Source: an uncultured Roseovarius sp. (GTDB lineage Bacteria; Pseudomonadota; Alphaproteobacteria; Rhodobacterales; Rhodobacteraceae). From it: 64,000 nt of DNA. The stretch is taken from positions 744,001-808,000 of the forward strand of contig CANMBU010000001.1 of NCBI GenBank assembly GCA_947496175.1, written 5' to 3'. This document shows, in pieces, positions 45,395-53,176 of this stretch. The translations under genes and the position numbers were made by a program. Within the stretch, counting starts at the first letter, position 1. Every line of letters begins with the position of its first letter. The notes beneath the pieces are model-generated. The model was not told the origin of the DNA, ran no database searches, and was given only the letters and a program-made list of their open reading frames with translations.

Positions 45395-45542
45395 TCCCCG
45401 TTAACCCTTCCCCTGTCGACGTCAACGACGACGCCGCGACCAGACGCGTATCATCAAGATGTTCGGCCAGAGTGGTTAAGCCATTCTGATGCGCGAAGGT
45501 CCTCAAATCAGTCAAAACATCGAGAATCCATTCATTCTGCAT
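45333..45542 (-). CDS. Small protein encoded upstream of and overlapping luxR
   Basis: This 69-aa ORF starts at ATG 45542 (AAGGG nine bases upstream; ATG 45551 touches the SD) and overlaps the first 62 bp of luxR in another frame. The first 40 residues (MQNEWILDVLTDLRTFAHQNGL, then TLAEHLDDTRLVAASSL) look like a folded helical protein. I recall similar short proteins next to luxR genes in other roseobacters. The tail after about residue 48 reads like non-selected sequence, so an ancestral stop may have been lost. The function is unknown. Confidence 0.6.
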   Translation of the reverse strand: MQNEWILDVLTDLRTFAHQNGLTTLAEHLDDTRLVAASSLTSTGEGLTGNECRTAQAAGHNTRGAGTRL

Positions 45543-45564
45543 CTTAAGCATCCCTTAACGGTGG

Positions 45565-45579
45565 TTAACGAAACGTTAA
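45565..45579. promoter_or_regulatory. CtrA-type site TTAA-N7-TTAA upstream of luxR region
   Basis: TTAA (45565-45568), CGAAACG and TTAA (45576-45579) match the CtrA consensus of two TTAA half-sites seven bases apart. More TTAA half-sites lie at 45554-45557, 45543-45546 and 45596-45599. The full site is 22 bp upstream of the small ORF start and 170 bp upstream of luxR. Confidence 0.55.
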
Positions 45580-45690
45580 ACAACTCTAGCATGTTTTAAT
45601 TTTTTGGCGAACTCACGTATTTTCCCTCCCCAAAAATAGCGAGTTCTGCCGAGATTTTGAGGGATTTGAAGCGATATTCGCCGGATTTGG

Positions 45691-45727
45691 TACAAAGAAG
45701 CCTGCGAAGCTTCAGAGCTTCGCAGGC
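45691..45727 (-). terminator. Rho-independent terminator of ccr
   Basis: GCCTGCGAAGC (45700-45710) and GCTTCGCAGGC (45717-45727) form a perfect 11-bp stem around a six-base loop. Read on the minus strand it is followed by TTCTTTGT. It lies about 30 bp after the ccr stop and separates ccr from the luxR region. Confidence 0.88.
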
Positions 45728-45755
45728 CGATTCGTCTGATTTTTGAGGGGATAGA

Positions 45756-47045
45756 TTAAGACTTACCCGCTTCAAGAACCTCTTCCACGGTACGCAAACC
45801 TGTGCGTGGTGCCTGCACCAGCACCGCCATGTTTCCAGGTTTATGCTCATTACGCATCATCTTCATATGCGCGTCAGGGATTTGCTCCCACGGGAACACT
45901 TCGGACATGCAAGGATCAATCCGGCGCTCAATCACCAGCTGGTTCGCTGCAGAGGCTTGCGCCAGATGGGCAAAGTGAGAACCCTGCAACCGCTTTTGAT
46001 GCATCCACATGTAGCGCACATCAAAAGTGCAGTTGAATCCGGTGGTGCCTGCACAAATCACGACCATGCCGCCCTTTTTGCACACCAGCGTGGAAATTGG
46101 GAACGTCGATTCGCCGGGGTGTTCAAACACCATATCGACATTGTTGCCCTTGCCCGTGATATCCCAGATTGCCTTGCCGAACTTGCGGGCTTCGGTGAAC
46201 CACTCTTTGTATTCTGGTGAATTCACTTTGGGTAATTGCCCCCAACAGTTGAAATCCTTGCGATTGATCACACCCTTAGCGCCCAGGCTCATGACAAACT
46301 CACGTTTGTCCTCGTCCGATATCACGCCAATAGCGTTCGCACCCACAGTATTGGCCAACTGGATCGCGAAAGACCCCAGACCGCCAGATGCCCCCCAGAC
46401 CAGAACATTCTGACCCGGTTTCAGCTCATGCGGATGATGACCAAAGATCATGCGATAGGCCGTCGCCAGCGTGAGCGTATAGCACGCGCTTTCTTCCCAA
46501 CTCAGGTGCTTGGGACGACGCATCAACTGCTGCGCCTGCACGTTGGTAAACTGAGCAAAGGATCCATCTGGTGTCTCATAACCCCAGATCCGCTGGGTCG
46601 GGCTAAACATCGGGTCGCCGCCGTTACAATGCGTGTCACTGCCATCGTCCTGATTGCAGTGGATGACAACCTCATCGCCAACTTTCCAGTTTTTGACACG
46701 GTCACCAACAGCCCAGACCACGCCAGATGCGTCCGAACCGGCAATGTGGTAGTCGGCCCCATGGCCATCGAAAGGACTGATTGGCTCGCCAAGACCCGCC
46801 CAAACACCGTTGTAATTCACGCCAGCCGCCATCACGAGGACCAAAACTTCGTGGCTCTCAAGTTGAGGGACAGCAACAACTTCAACTTGGAACGACTTGT
46901 CTGGCTCACCATGGCGCTCACGGCGAATGGCCCAAGCATACATTTGCTTGGGCACAAAGCCCAACGGTGGCAGTTCGCCCAGCTCGTAAAGGTCTTTTTC
47001 CGGCGCCTCATAAGGCGCGATCCCGGTGTCCGTATCCAAAGCCAT
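45756..47045 (-). CDS. ccrA: Crotonyl-CoA carboxylase/reductase
   Basis: This 429-aa MDR-family enzyme catalyses reductive carboxylation of crotonyl-CoA to ethylmalonyl-CoA with NADPH and CO2, the committed step of the ethylmalonyl-CoA pathway. Family marks are the long N-terminus (PPLGFVPKQMYAWAIRRERHGEP), VNYNGVWAGLGEPISPFDGH, GDEVVIHCNQDDGSD and the cofactor fold LVWGASGGLGSFAIQLA. It ends in the conserved EVFPWEQIPDAHMKM. The ATG at 47045 gives the usual family N-terminus MALDTDTGIAPYEAPEKDLYEL-like start; 47063 is an unlikely extension. ecm lies 1.7 kb away, divergent. Confidence 0.95.
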   Translation of the reverse strand: MALDTDTGIAPYEAPEKDLYELGELPPLGFVPKQMYAWAIRRERHGEPDKSFQVEVVAVPQLESHEVLVLVMAAGVNYNGVWAGLGEPISPFDGHGADYHIAGSDASGVVWAVGDRVKNWKVGDEVVIHCNQDDGSDTHCNGGDPMFSPTQRIWGYETPDGSFAQFTNVQAQQLMRRPKHLSWEESACYTLTLATAYRMIFGHHPHELKPGQNVLVWGASGGLGSFAIQLANTVGANAIGVISDEDKREFVMSLGAKGVINRKDFNCWGQLPKVNSPEYKEWFTEARKFGKAIWDITGKGNNVDMVFEHPGESTFPISTLVCKKGGMVVICAGTTGFNCTFDVRYMWMHQKRLQGSHFAHLAQASAANQLVIERRIDPCMSEVFPWEQIPDAHMKMMRNEHKPGNMAVLVQAPRTGLRTVEEVLEAGKS

Positions 47046-47061
47046 AAGTGGCCTCCCTAAC

Positions 47062-47079
47062 AAAATTGCCGCGATGCAG
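47062..47079. promoter_or_regulatory. Motif shared with ecm upstream region, before ccr
   Basis: AAAATTGCCGCGATGCAG at this position differs at two bases from the sequence at 48652-48669 before ecm. It overlaps an inverted repeat, CCGCGAT-N5-ATCGCGG (47069-47087), and starts 17 bp upstream of the ccr ATG, inside the leader or core promoter. Confidence 0.6.
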
Positions 47080-47196
47080 AATCGCGGTGATCAAAGGAGA
47101 AATATCGCTCGCCGCGCAACAATGCAATGCTTAGAATGCGTTTTTTGAAACTTTATAACCTTGCGATTGCAGAAACTCTACGCCCTTAGTGCTGCG

Positions 47197-48555
47197 CTAG
47201 CGAAATAGCTGTGTAATCGAATTTGCATAGTATGCTAAAACTGCACGGTCCGCCTCAACAATTTCATAGCCGTCCAGCCCCTCGGCAATGAGGCCACGCT
47301 TTAACAGGTTTCGCGTTCCCACTTCGACCGCATAATCCAGGTCATCACGCGGCACATGAACATGCGCCTGTGAGAGCTTTTCGGTAAGTTCTATGGTTTT
47401 CGCGTACAACACATCGCGGGTCATCGGGCCACCGGCAGTTGTCAGCGCATACGCGACCAAAGGAACTGGCAGCACGGGGACTTCTTCGCCAATCCTCCGC
47501 ATCAAAACTTCGCCTAGCGCTTCAACGGGAGCATCAGGATGCTCTTTTTGAAAATTGGACAAGCTGACCGGCGCACCGAAACTGGCCGCCGCATAGCCAT
47601 GGCGGTGATATCGACGCGTGACCCAAAGCCAGAATTGTTTGAGTATGAAGCCTGCCACCACACTGATCTTGGCTCCGAACCGACGATGTCCTGCTTGCCC
47701 GGCCTCAACAAGGATCTTGTCCTCGAAAACCCGGTCATAGTTGACGGCGACCGGAACAAAAACCACGTCGCGTTCAAAGTTGGAGCGCTCTTCAATAATG
47801 TATTTCAGGATACCCAATTTGGGGGCTGCCAGAGCGCCATCCAAACTCAGACCACCTTCAGGAAACACAGCTTGCGTAACGCCGCCATCCGTTGCCAACC
47901 CCACGTAGCGGGACAAAACCCGACGATAGAGTGAATCTCGCGACCTGCGACGAATGAAATAGGCACCCATCGCCTTGATCAACCGGCTCAGCGGCCAGAC
48001 GCGCGCCCACTCGCCGACGGCGTAGCTGAGTGCAGAGCGCTCTGCCGCCAGCCATGTTACCAGAACATAGTCCATGTTGGATCGGTGATTCATGACGAAA
48101 ATCACCGTGGCATCACGATCAATCTTGCCAAGCTGGTCGTCGTGAAAGCGACCCATCCTTACCCGGTAAAGCGCCAGGCTCAGCGCTTTCGCGGCACGAA
48201 TGGCGATTCCGAAATAGGCCGTGGCAGAAAAGCTCGGGACGATTTCGCGGGCATATTTGCGCGCTTTCTCGAATGCGACGTTTTCCGGCACGTTGTTCTT
48301 ACGCGCGTAATTGGCAATCGCGACGCTGACCTCAGGATCATAAATCAACCGCTGGATCATGTCATAGCGCCGCGCCAGCTTGAAAGGCTCAATCGGGCGC
48401 TCAAGGCGGGTATTCAGCTTTGCGACCGCCTTTTGCATCCGACGCCGAAAAAACCATCGTACTGAAGGGAAGAGGAAATGCGAGGCAAACGTGACCGCCG
48501 CAAAGAGCAGGATCAAGATCAAAAGCCAAAGTGGAAGCTCAACAATCGTCGTCAT
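47197..48555 (-). CDS. PlsB-like 1-acyl-glycerol-3-phosphate / glycerol-3-phosphate acyltransferase
   Basis: This 452-aa protein has an N-terminal membrane anchor (LWLLILILLFAAVTFASHFLF, about residues 9-29). The PlsC/PlsB acyltransferase core has the HX4D motif VMNHRSNMDYVLV (near residue 145), FIRRRSRDSLY and the acceptor-binding FPEGGLS. It would acylate glycerol-3-phosphate or lysophosphatidate in membrane lipid synthesis. The ATG at 48555 is chosen because upstream codons have no SD and lie in the divergent promoter. It lies between ccr and ecm. Confidence 0.83.
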   Translation of the reverse strand: MTTIVELPLWLLILILLFAAVTFASHFLFPSVRWFFRRRMQKAVAKLNTRLERPIEPFKLARRYDMIQRLIYDPEVSVAIANYARKNNVPENVAFEKARKYAREIVPSFSATAYFGIAIRAAKALSLALYRVRMGRFHDDQLGKIDRDATVIFVMNHRSNMDYVLVTWLAAERSALSYAVGEWARVWPLSRLIKAMGAYFIRRRSRDSLYRRVLSRYVGLATDGGVTQAVFPEGGLSLDGALAAPKLGILKYIIEERSNFERDVVFVPVAVNYDRVFEDKILVEAGQAGHRRFGAKISVVAGFILKQFWLWVTRRYHRHGYAAASFGAPVSLSNFQKEHPDAPVEALGEVLMRRIGEEVPVLPVPLVAYALTTAGGPMTRDVLYAKTIELTEKLSQAHVHVPRDDLDYAVEVGTRNLLKRGLIAEGLDGYEIVEADRAVLAYYANSITQLFR

Positions 48556-48651
48556 TGCCCTGACCTTGACAGCCTGCAGGCACCGGCTCAACGTAAATCG
48601 GCGGTGCTCAAGGGCTTTCTGCATTTGGCGGGCACAGATCACACGTTCAAA

Positions 48652-48708
48652 AAAATTGCCGCAACGCAGCGAATTGACAGGCTCACATAATTCCGAATAA
48701 ATTGCCGC
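48652..48708. promoter_or_regulatory. Repeated AAATTGCCGC motifs before ecm
   Basis: AAAATTGCCGCAACGCAG (48652-48669) matches the ccr leader motif at 16 of 18 positions. A second AAATTGCCGC follows at 48699-48708, and an inverted ACGCAATTT lies at 48724-48732. All are within the 194-bp divergent region between the acyltransferase gene and ecm. Confidence 0.6.
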
Positions 48709-48749
48709 TGTTGTAACAAAATTACGCAATTTGATTCACGAGGCCGCCT

Positions 48750-50717
48750 ATGTCGCAGACGCAGAAAGATCGTCCCTGGTTGATCCGAACCTACGCGGGG
48801 CATTCCACGGCCAAGGCCTCGAACGCGCTTTATCGCGGCAACCTCGCGAAAGGTCAGACCGGCCTCTCGGTGGCTTTCGATCTGCCCACACAAACCGGTT
48901 ATGACAGCGACCATGTTCTTGCGCGTGGGGAAGTGGGCAAGGTGGGCGTGCCCGTCTGCCATCTGGGCGATATGCGTACACTTTTTAAAGACATCCCGCT
49001 TGAGCAGATGAACACCTCCATGACCATCAACGCCACAGCCCCCTGGCTTCTGGCGCTCTATGTGGCGGTGGCCGAGGAACAAGGTGCTGATGTCTCGAAA
49101 CTACAAGGCACCGTGCAAAATGATCTGATCAAAGAATACCTGTCGCGCGGCACATATATCTGCCCGCCAAAACCCTCGCTGAAAATGATCGGGGATGTGG
49201 CCGAGTACTGCTACACAAACATCCCGAAATGGAACCCGATGAACGTGTGTTCCTACCATCTGCAAGAGGCAGGTGCGACACCGGAACAAGAGCTGGCTTT
49301 TGCGCTGGCCACTGCGCAGGCTGTCCTGGATGAGTTGAAACCCCGCGTCCCGGCCGAGGATTTCCCGGCGCTGGCAGGGCGCATTTCGTTTTTTGTGAAC
49401 GCGGGCATCCGCTTTGTCACCGAAATGTGCAAGATGCGCGCCTTCGTCGACCTCTGGGACGAAATTCTTGAAAACCGCTATGGCGTCGACAATCCCAAGT
49501 TCCGCCGCTTCCGTTATGGGGTGCAGGTCAACTCGCTTGGCCTGACCGAGCAGCAGCCCGAAAACAACGTCTATCGCATCCTGATTGAGATGCTAGCCGT
49601 GACACTCTCCAAGAAAGCCCGTGCACGCGCCGTTCAGCTGCCCGCCTGGAACGAAGCCCTAGGCCTGCCACGCCCCTGGGATCAGCAATGGTCTATGCGC
49701 ATGCAGCAGATCCTGGCCTATGAGACTGATCTTCTGGAGTTTGAAGACCTTTTTGACGGCAACCCGGCGGTGGACCGCAAAGTTGAAGAACTCAAAGAGG
49801 GCGCTCGCCATGAGCTTGAAACACTTGGCGGCATGGGCGGAGCAATTGGCGCAATTGAGTATATGAAGTCCCGCCTTGTGGACAGCAACGCCGATCGTCT
49901 TGGCCGGATTGAAGCCGGTGAGACGACAGTGGTTGGCGTAAATCAATGGACCACAACCGAGCCAAGCCCGTTGCAGACTGAGGATGGCGGTATCATGGTT
50001 GTAGATCCGGCTGTGGAAGCTGAGCAGGTTTCACGCCTGAACACATGGCGCTCAGAGCGCGATGCAGTTGCGGTGAAGGAAGCTCTCGCTGAATTGCGTG
50101 AAGCCTCCCAGAAGGGGATCAACGTGATGCCTGCTTCGATCAAGGCGGCCAAAGCCGGAGTGACCACAGGCGAGTGGGCGGAACAGATGCGCCTGACACA
50201 TGGTCAATATCGCGGCCCGACTGGCGTCTCTGGAAGTCCTTCAAACAAAACTGAGGGTTTGGATGATATTCGTGATGCGGTAAACGCCGTTAGCGACCGT
50301 TTGGGGCGCCGCTTGAAATTCCTGATGGGCAAACCCGGCCTTGATGGTCATTCAAACGGAGCCGAACAAATTGCCTTCCGTGCTCGCGATTGCGGCATGG
50401 ACATCTCTTACGAAGGTATTCGCCTGACACCGGAAGAAATCGTAGCTGGGGCCATTGAGGACCAGGCACATGTCGTCGGATTGTCGATCCTGTCTGGATC
50501 TCACATGCCACTGGTCGAGGACCTGCTTGAGCGGATGCGCACATCGGGACTAGGGGATGTCCCCTTGATCGTTGGTGGTATCATCCCAGACGAAGACGCC
50601 CAGCGTCTGCTCGAAATGGGCGTGGCACGCGTCTACACGCCCAAGGATTTCGAGCTCAACACAATCATGATGGACATTGTTGCACTGGCCGACCCCAAAG
50701 CCGTCGCCGCTGAATAA
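48750..50717 (+). CDS. ecm: Ethylmalonyl-CoA mutase (B12-dependent)
   Basis: This 655-aa methylmalonyl-CoA-mutase-family protein starts RPWLIRTYAGHSTAKASNALYR and carries the substrate-domain segments LSVAFDLPTQTGYDSD and MNTSMTINATAPWLLALYVA. The C-terminal cobalamin domain has FLMGKPGLDGHSNGAEQIAFRARDCGMD (the DxHxxG base-off motif), SILSGSH and GGIIPDED. The length and TINATAPW/NIPKWNP pattern fit ethylmalonyl-CoA mutase (MeaA-like) rather than the two-subunit methylmalonyl form. It converts ethylmalonyl-CoA to methylsuccinyl-CoA, two steps after ccr. Confidence 0.93.
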   Translation: MSQTQKDRPWLIRTYAGHSTAKASNALYRGNLAKGQTGLSVAFDLPTQTGYDSDHVLARGEVGKVGVPVCHLGDMRTLFKDIPLEQMNTSMTINATAPWLLALYVAVAEEQGADVSKLQGTVQNDLIKEYLSRGTYICPPKPSLKMIGDVAEYCYTNIPKWNPMNVCSYHLQEAGATPEQELAFALATAQAVLDELKPRVPAEDFPALAGRISFFVNAGIRFVTEMCKMRAFVDLWDEILENRYGVDNPKFRRFRYGVQVNSLGLTEQQPENNVYRILIEMLAVTLSKKARARAVQLPAWNEALGLPRPWDQQWSMRMQQILAYETDLLEFEDLFDGNPAVDRKVEELKEGARHELETLGGMGGAIGAIEYMKSRLVDSNADRLGRIEAGETTVVGVNQWTTTEPSPLQTEDGGIMVVDPAVEAEQVSRLNTWRSERDAVAVKEALAELREASQKGINVMPASIKAAKAGVTTGEWAEQMRLTHGQYRGPTGVSGSPSNKTEGLDDIRDAVNAVSDRLGRRLKFLMGKPGLDGHSNGAEQIAFRARDCGMDISYEGIRLTPEEIVAGAIEDQAHVVGLSILSGSHMPLVEDLLERMRTSGLGDVPLIVGGIIPDEDAQRLLEMGVARVYTPKDFELNTIMMDIVALADPKAVAAE

Positions 50718-50722
50718 CAGGG

Positions 50723-51232
50723 TCACTGAGCCTGTTCAGACTGCGGGACCGAGAATTGCAGTCTTTCTTTCGGCCTGTTCTCGTCCTTTAGTTCCTCGAT
50801 GCGCGTCAGGATGCGCTCACTTAGAACGTTGTCTTGCTGAGACGCCTGATCAATGGCAACAAACTCTGCCGGCGTGATATTTGGCGCAGCGTTGATTGCT
50901 TTGACTATGTCCTTGTTCGCGTTCTCCAGAAGAAACGCGCGTCTTTCCTCGTCCTCGGTCTCTTGAGCAAGGCGGCTGTAGTGCGCACTGACCTGACCAA
51001 TCATCGAAACCGCCTGAATAAAGGAATCCACCTTTTCATCATCTATGGTCTCGTTTGTAAGCCCTTTGGCAGGCTCAACTTGCGACAACGTCAAACCTTC
51101 GGAACTGCTTGTCGTGGTAACTTCGGCTCCTGCGGTTTCTGTGCCATCTGCTTCTGCCTCTTGGGCAAAAACAAAGCTTGCGCCACCCAATACAAACGCT
51201 GCCGACAGCGCTGCTGCAAAATGCTGTTTCAT
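50723..51232 (-). CDS. DUF4168 domain-containing exported protein
   Basis: This 169-aa protein has a signal peptide (FAAALSAAFVLGGASFVFA) and an acidic Thr/Ser-rich linker (EAEADGTETAGAEVTTTSSSE). The DUF4168 domain follows: IDDEKVDSFIQAVSMIGQVSAHYSRLAQETEDEERRAFLLENANKDIVKAI, then ITPAEFVAIDQASQQD. DUF4168 proteins are helical periplasmic proteins of unknown function. It converges with ecm, 5 bp between stops. Confidence 0.83.
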   Translation of the reverse strand: MKQHFAAALSAAFVLGGASFVFAQEAEADGTETAGAEVTTTSSSEGLTLSQVEPAKGLTNETIDDEKVDSFIQAVSMIGQVSAHYSRLAQETEDEERRAFLLENANKDIVKAINAAPNITPAEFVAIDQASQQDNVLSERILTRIEELKDENRPKERLQFSVPQSEQAQ

Positions 51233-51381
51233 TTTTTGCTCTCCTCAAAGGACTGCGCCTTCTGACTGAGACATGGCCCGTGCGTGAGCTTTATGCAACT
51301 GCTTCGGCGGATTGATGCTGGAAATAGGGGCGTATTGAGGGCATTTTCCATTGAATGATGATCCTTCAAAGGACCCGAAAA

Positions 51382-51822
51382 ATGAGCATCAACATCCGCC
51401 CTCTCACGCATTCCGACAAGGCGGACTGGCGCCGTCTCTGGACAGCTTATCTTGAGTTCTACGAAGCAAGTGTCGAAGAAGAGATTTACACCACTACCTT
51501 TGAGCGCTTGTTATCTGAGGATCATCCGGCTCAAAATGCTTTCCTAGCCGTGGAAAACGACAAACCCGTAGGCCTCGTGCATTTCATCTATCACCCACAT
51601 AACTGGCGCTTGGAAGACGTCTGTTACCTGCAAGATCTCTACGCAGACCCGGACCAGCGCGGCAAAGGTGTCGGTCGCAAATTGATAGAAGCCGTTTATA
51701 CCGCCGCAGACGCCCGTGGCTGCCCTTCAGTCTATTGGTTAACTCAGGATTTCAATGCGCAAGCCCGGAAACTATACGACCGGATCGGGACCCTCACACC
51801 ATTTATAAAGTATAGCCGCTGA
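51382..51822 (+). CDS. GNAT family N-acetyltransferase
   Basis: This 146-aa GNAT protein starts MSINIRPLTHSDKADWRRLW. It has the acetyl-CoA-binding motif A VCYLQDLYADPDQRGKGVGRKLIEAVYTAA (about residues 78-107) with the QxxGxG/A loop, and ends with a motif B Tyr-containing helix (ARKLYDRIG). The substrate may be a small amine or a protein; it cannot be told from the sequence. AAAGGA lies nine bases before ATG 51382. It converges with the CoA ligase gene. Confidence 0.88.
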   Translation: MSINIRPLTHSDKADWRRLWTAYLEFYEASVEEEIYTTTFERLLSEDHPAQNAFLAVENDKPVGLVHFIYHPHNWRLEDVCYLQDLYADPDQRGKGVGRKLIEAVYTAADARGCPSVYWLTQDFNAQARKLYDRIGTLTPFIKYSR

Positions 51823-51828
51823 CCAGCA

Positions 51829-53049
51829 TCACTCGTAGCGGCGCAAATCCTCAATCACCTTGCCATCGTTAGGTAGACTTCCGCGGGCCACAACCTCAAT
51901 CCGGCCTTTGAGCTTGAGGGTATCCACAACTGCATCGGCAAAACTCTCAGGCGGCGCTCCATCGGCCTCGATCTTGACAGTCATCACATCCGCCTCCCCC
52001 TCTCGGCTGGCAACCACCCGAGCCCGGGCGATTGCATCATGCCGGGAGACCAGCGCGGCGACCTGTTCAGGGCGCACAAACATACCCTTGATCTTGGTGG
52101 TTTGATCCGCACGCCCCATCCACCCCTTGATGCGCACATTGGTGCGGCCACAGGGGCTCTCGCCGTCCATCACGGCACTCAAATCTCCTGTAGCAAAGCG
52201 AATAAGCGGATAATCCGGATTAAGCGTTGTGACCACAACCTCTCCAACCTCTCCCGGCGCAACCGGATCGCCGGTACCAGGCGTGACAATTTCTACAATC
52301 ACGCCTTCGTCTACAATGAGCCCCTCTTGCGCTGCACTCTCATATGCAATGTTGCCCAGATCGGCAGTCGCATAGCATTGCAGACAGGCAATACCGCGAT
52401 CTGCGTATTCCTGCCTTAGTGAAGGAAACAGAGCGCCACCACCAACAGCTGCTTTGCTGATTTGCAAGCACAGTCCCAGTTCATCCGCTTTATCCAGGAT
52501 CACCTTGAGGTAATCTGGTGTACCTGCATAGGCCGTGACACCCACATCATGCGCCGCCTGCGCCTGAAGCTCGGTCTGTCCGGTGCCCGCAGGCAAAACA
52601 GCCGCGCCGACAGCCCGCGCGCCATTTTCAAAAATCATGCCTGCCGGGGTGAGGTGATACCCAAAACAGTTTTGCACAACATCACCACGACCTATGCCGC
52701 ACGCATGTAGGAACCGTCCCATGCGCCACCAATCCTGGTTGACATTGCCCGGTTCATAGATCGGTCCCGGACTCTGAAAGATATGCGCGAACTCTGTCGG
52801 CTTCTGCGGCGTCAGGCCGCCAAAGGGCCGCACCGCCGCCTGCGCCTGCGACAACTGCGATTTCCGCAACACAGGAAGCTGCGCCAACGCCTCAACCGAG
52901 GTGACCGCGCGTGCATCCGTCTCACTCAGCGTCTCGCCATAGCCCGCAAGGCCCTGTGCCCGTTGAATTTGTTCAGGCAATGCGCGGGCAATGGCCGACG
53001 CTCGCGCCTCGGGTTTACGGATTTCCAATTCGTCGAAATACTCAGACAT
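51829..53049 (-). CDS. Phenylacetate-CoA ligase-like (PaaK family) AMP-forming enzyme
   Basis: This 406-aa protein resembles PaaK: YFDELEIRKPEARASAIARALPEQI at the N-terminus, FGYHLTPAGMIFENGARAVGAAVLPAGTGQT centrally, and GEVGEVVVTTLNPDYPLIRFATGDLSAV in the adenylate region. IKGWMGRADQTTKIKGMFVRPEQVAALV opens the C-terminal domain. It should activate an aromatic or other carboxylic acid to its CoA thioester. No other paa genes are nearby, but the acyl-CoA synthetase/ABC transporter operon at 54-62 kb suggests a shared carboxylate substrate (inference). Confidence 0.82.
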   Translation of the reverse strand: MSEYFDELEIRKPEARASAIARALPEQIQRAQGLAGYGETLSETDARAVTSVEALAQLPVLRKSQLSQAQAAVRPFGGLTPQKPTEFAHIFQSPGPIYEPGNVNQDWWRMGRFLHACGIGRGDVVQNCFGYHLTPAGMIFENGARAVGAAVLPAGTGQTELQAQAAHDVGVTAYAGTPDYLKVILDKADELGLCLQISKAAVGGGALFPSLRQEYADRGIACLQCYATADLGNIAYESAAQEGLIVDEGVIVEIVTPGTGDPVAPGEVGEVVVTTLNPDYPLIRFATGDLSAVMDGESPCGRTNVRIKGWMGRADQTTKIKGMFVRPEQVAALVSRHDAIARARVVASREGEADVMTVKIEADGAPPESFADAVVDTLKLKGRIEVVARGSLPNDGKVIEDLRRYE

Positions 53050-53116
53050 GTTTAAACCTCGCGCGCGCTGGACCCGCGACAGCTTGCCCGATTGCTAAAT
53101 TTTGCTGGCTCAGGCA

Positions 53117-53139
53117 TGTATTGCATACATTTGTATACA
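53117..53139. promoter_or_regulatory. Overlapping TGTAT/ATACA inverted repeats in divergent promoter
   Basis: TGTAT-TGC-ATACA (53117-53129) is followed by the perfect palindrome TGTATACA (53132-53139), their centres about 12 bp apart. ATACATTT occurs twice (53125-53132 and 53135-53142). The sites lie between the PaaK-like gene and the divergent duplicated-domain gene, 68 bp and 38 bp from their starts. Confidence 0.55.
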
Positions 53140-53176
53140 TTTTTGATCTATCAAAGTTTTCGAGAGTGACTGCACT

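Noticed and set aside
45554..45568. TTAA-N6/7-type pair adjacent to the CtrA-like site
   Set aside because: The half-sites are six bases apart, off the CtrA spacing; only the 45565-45579 pair fits, so this one is counted as half-sites only.
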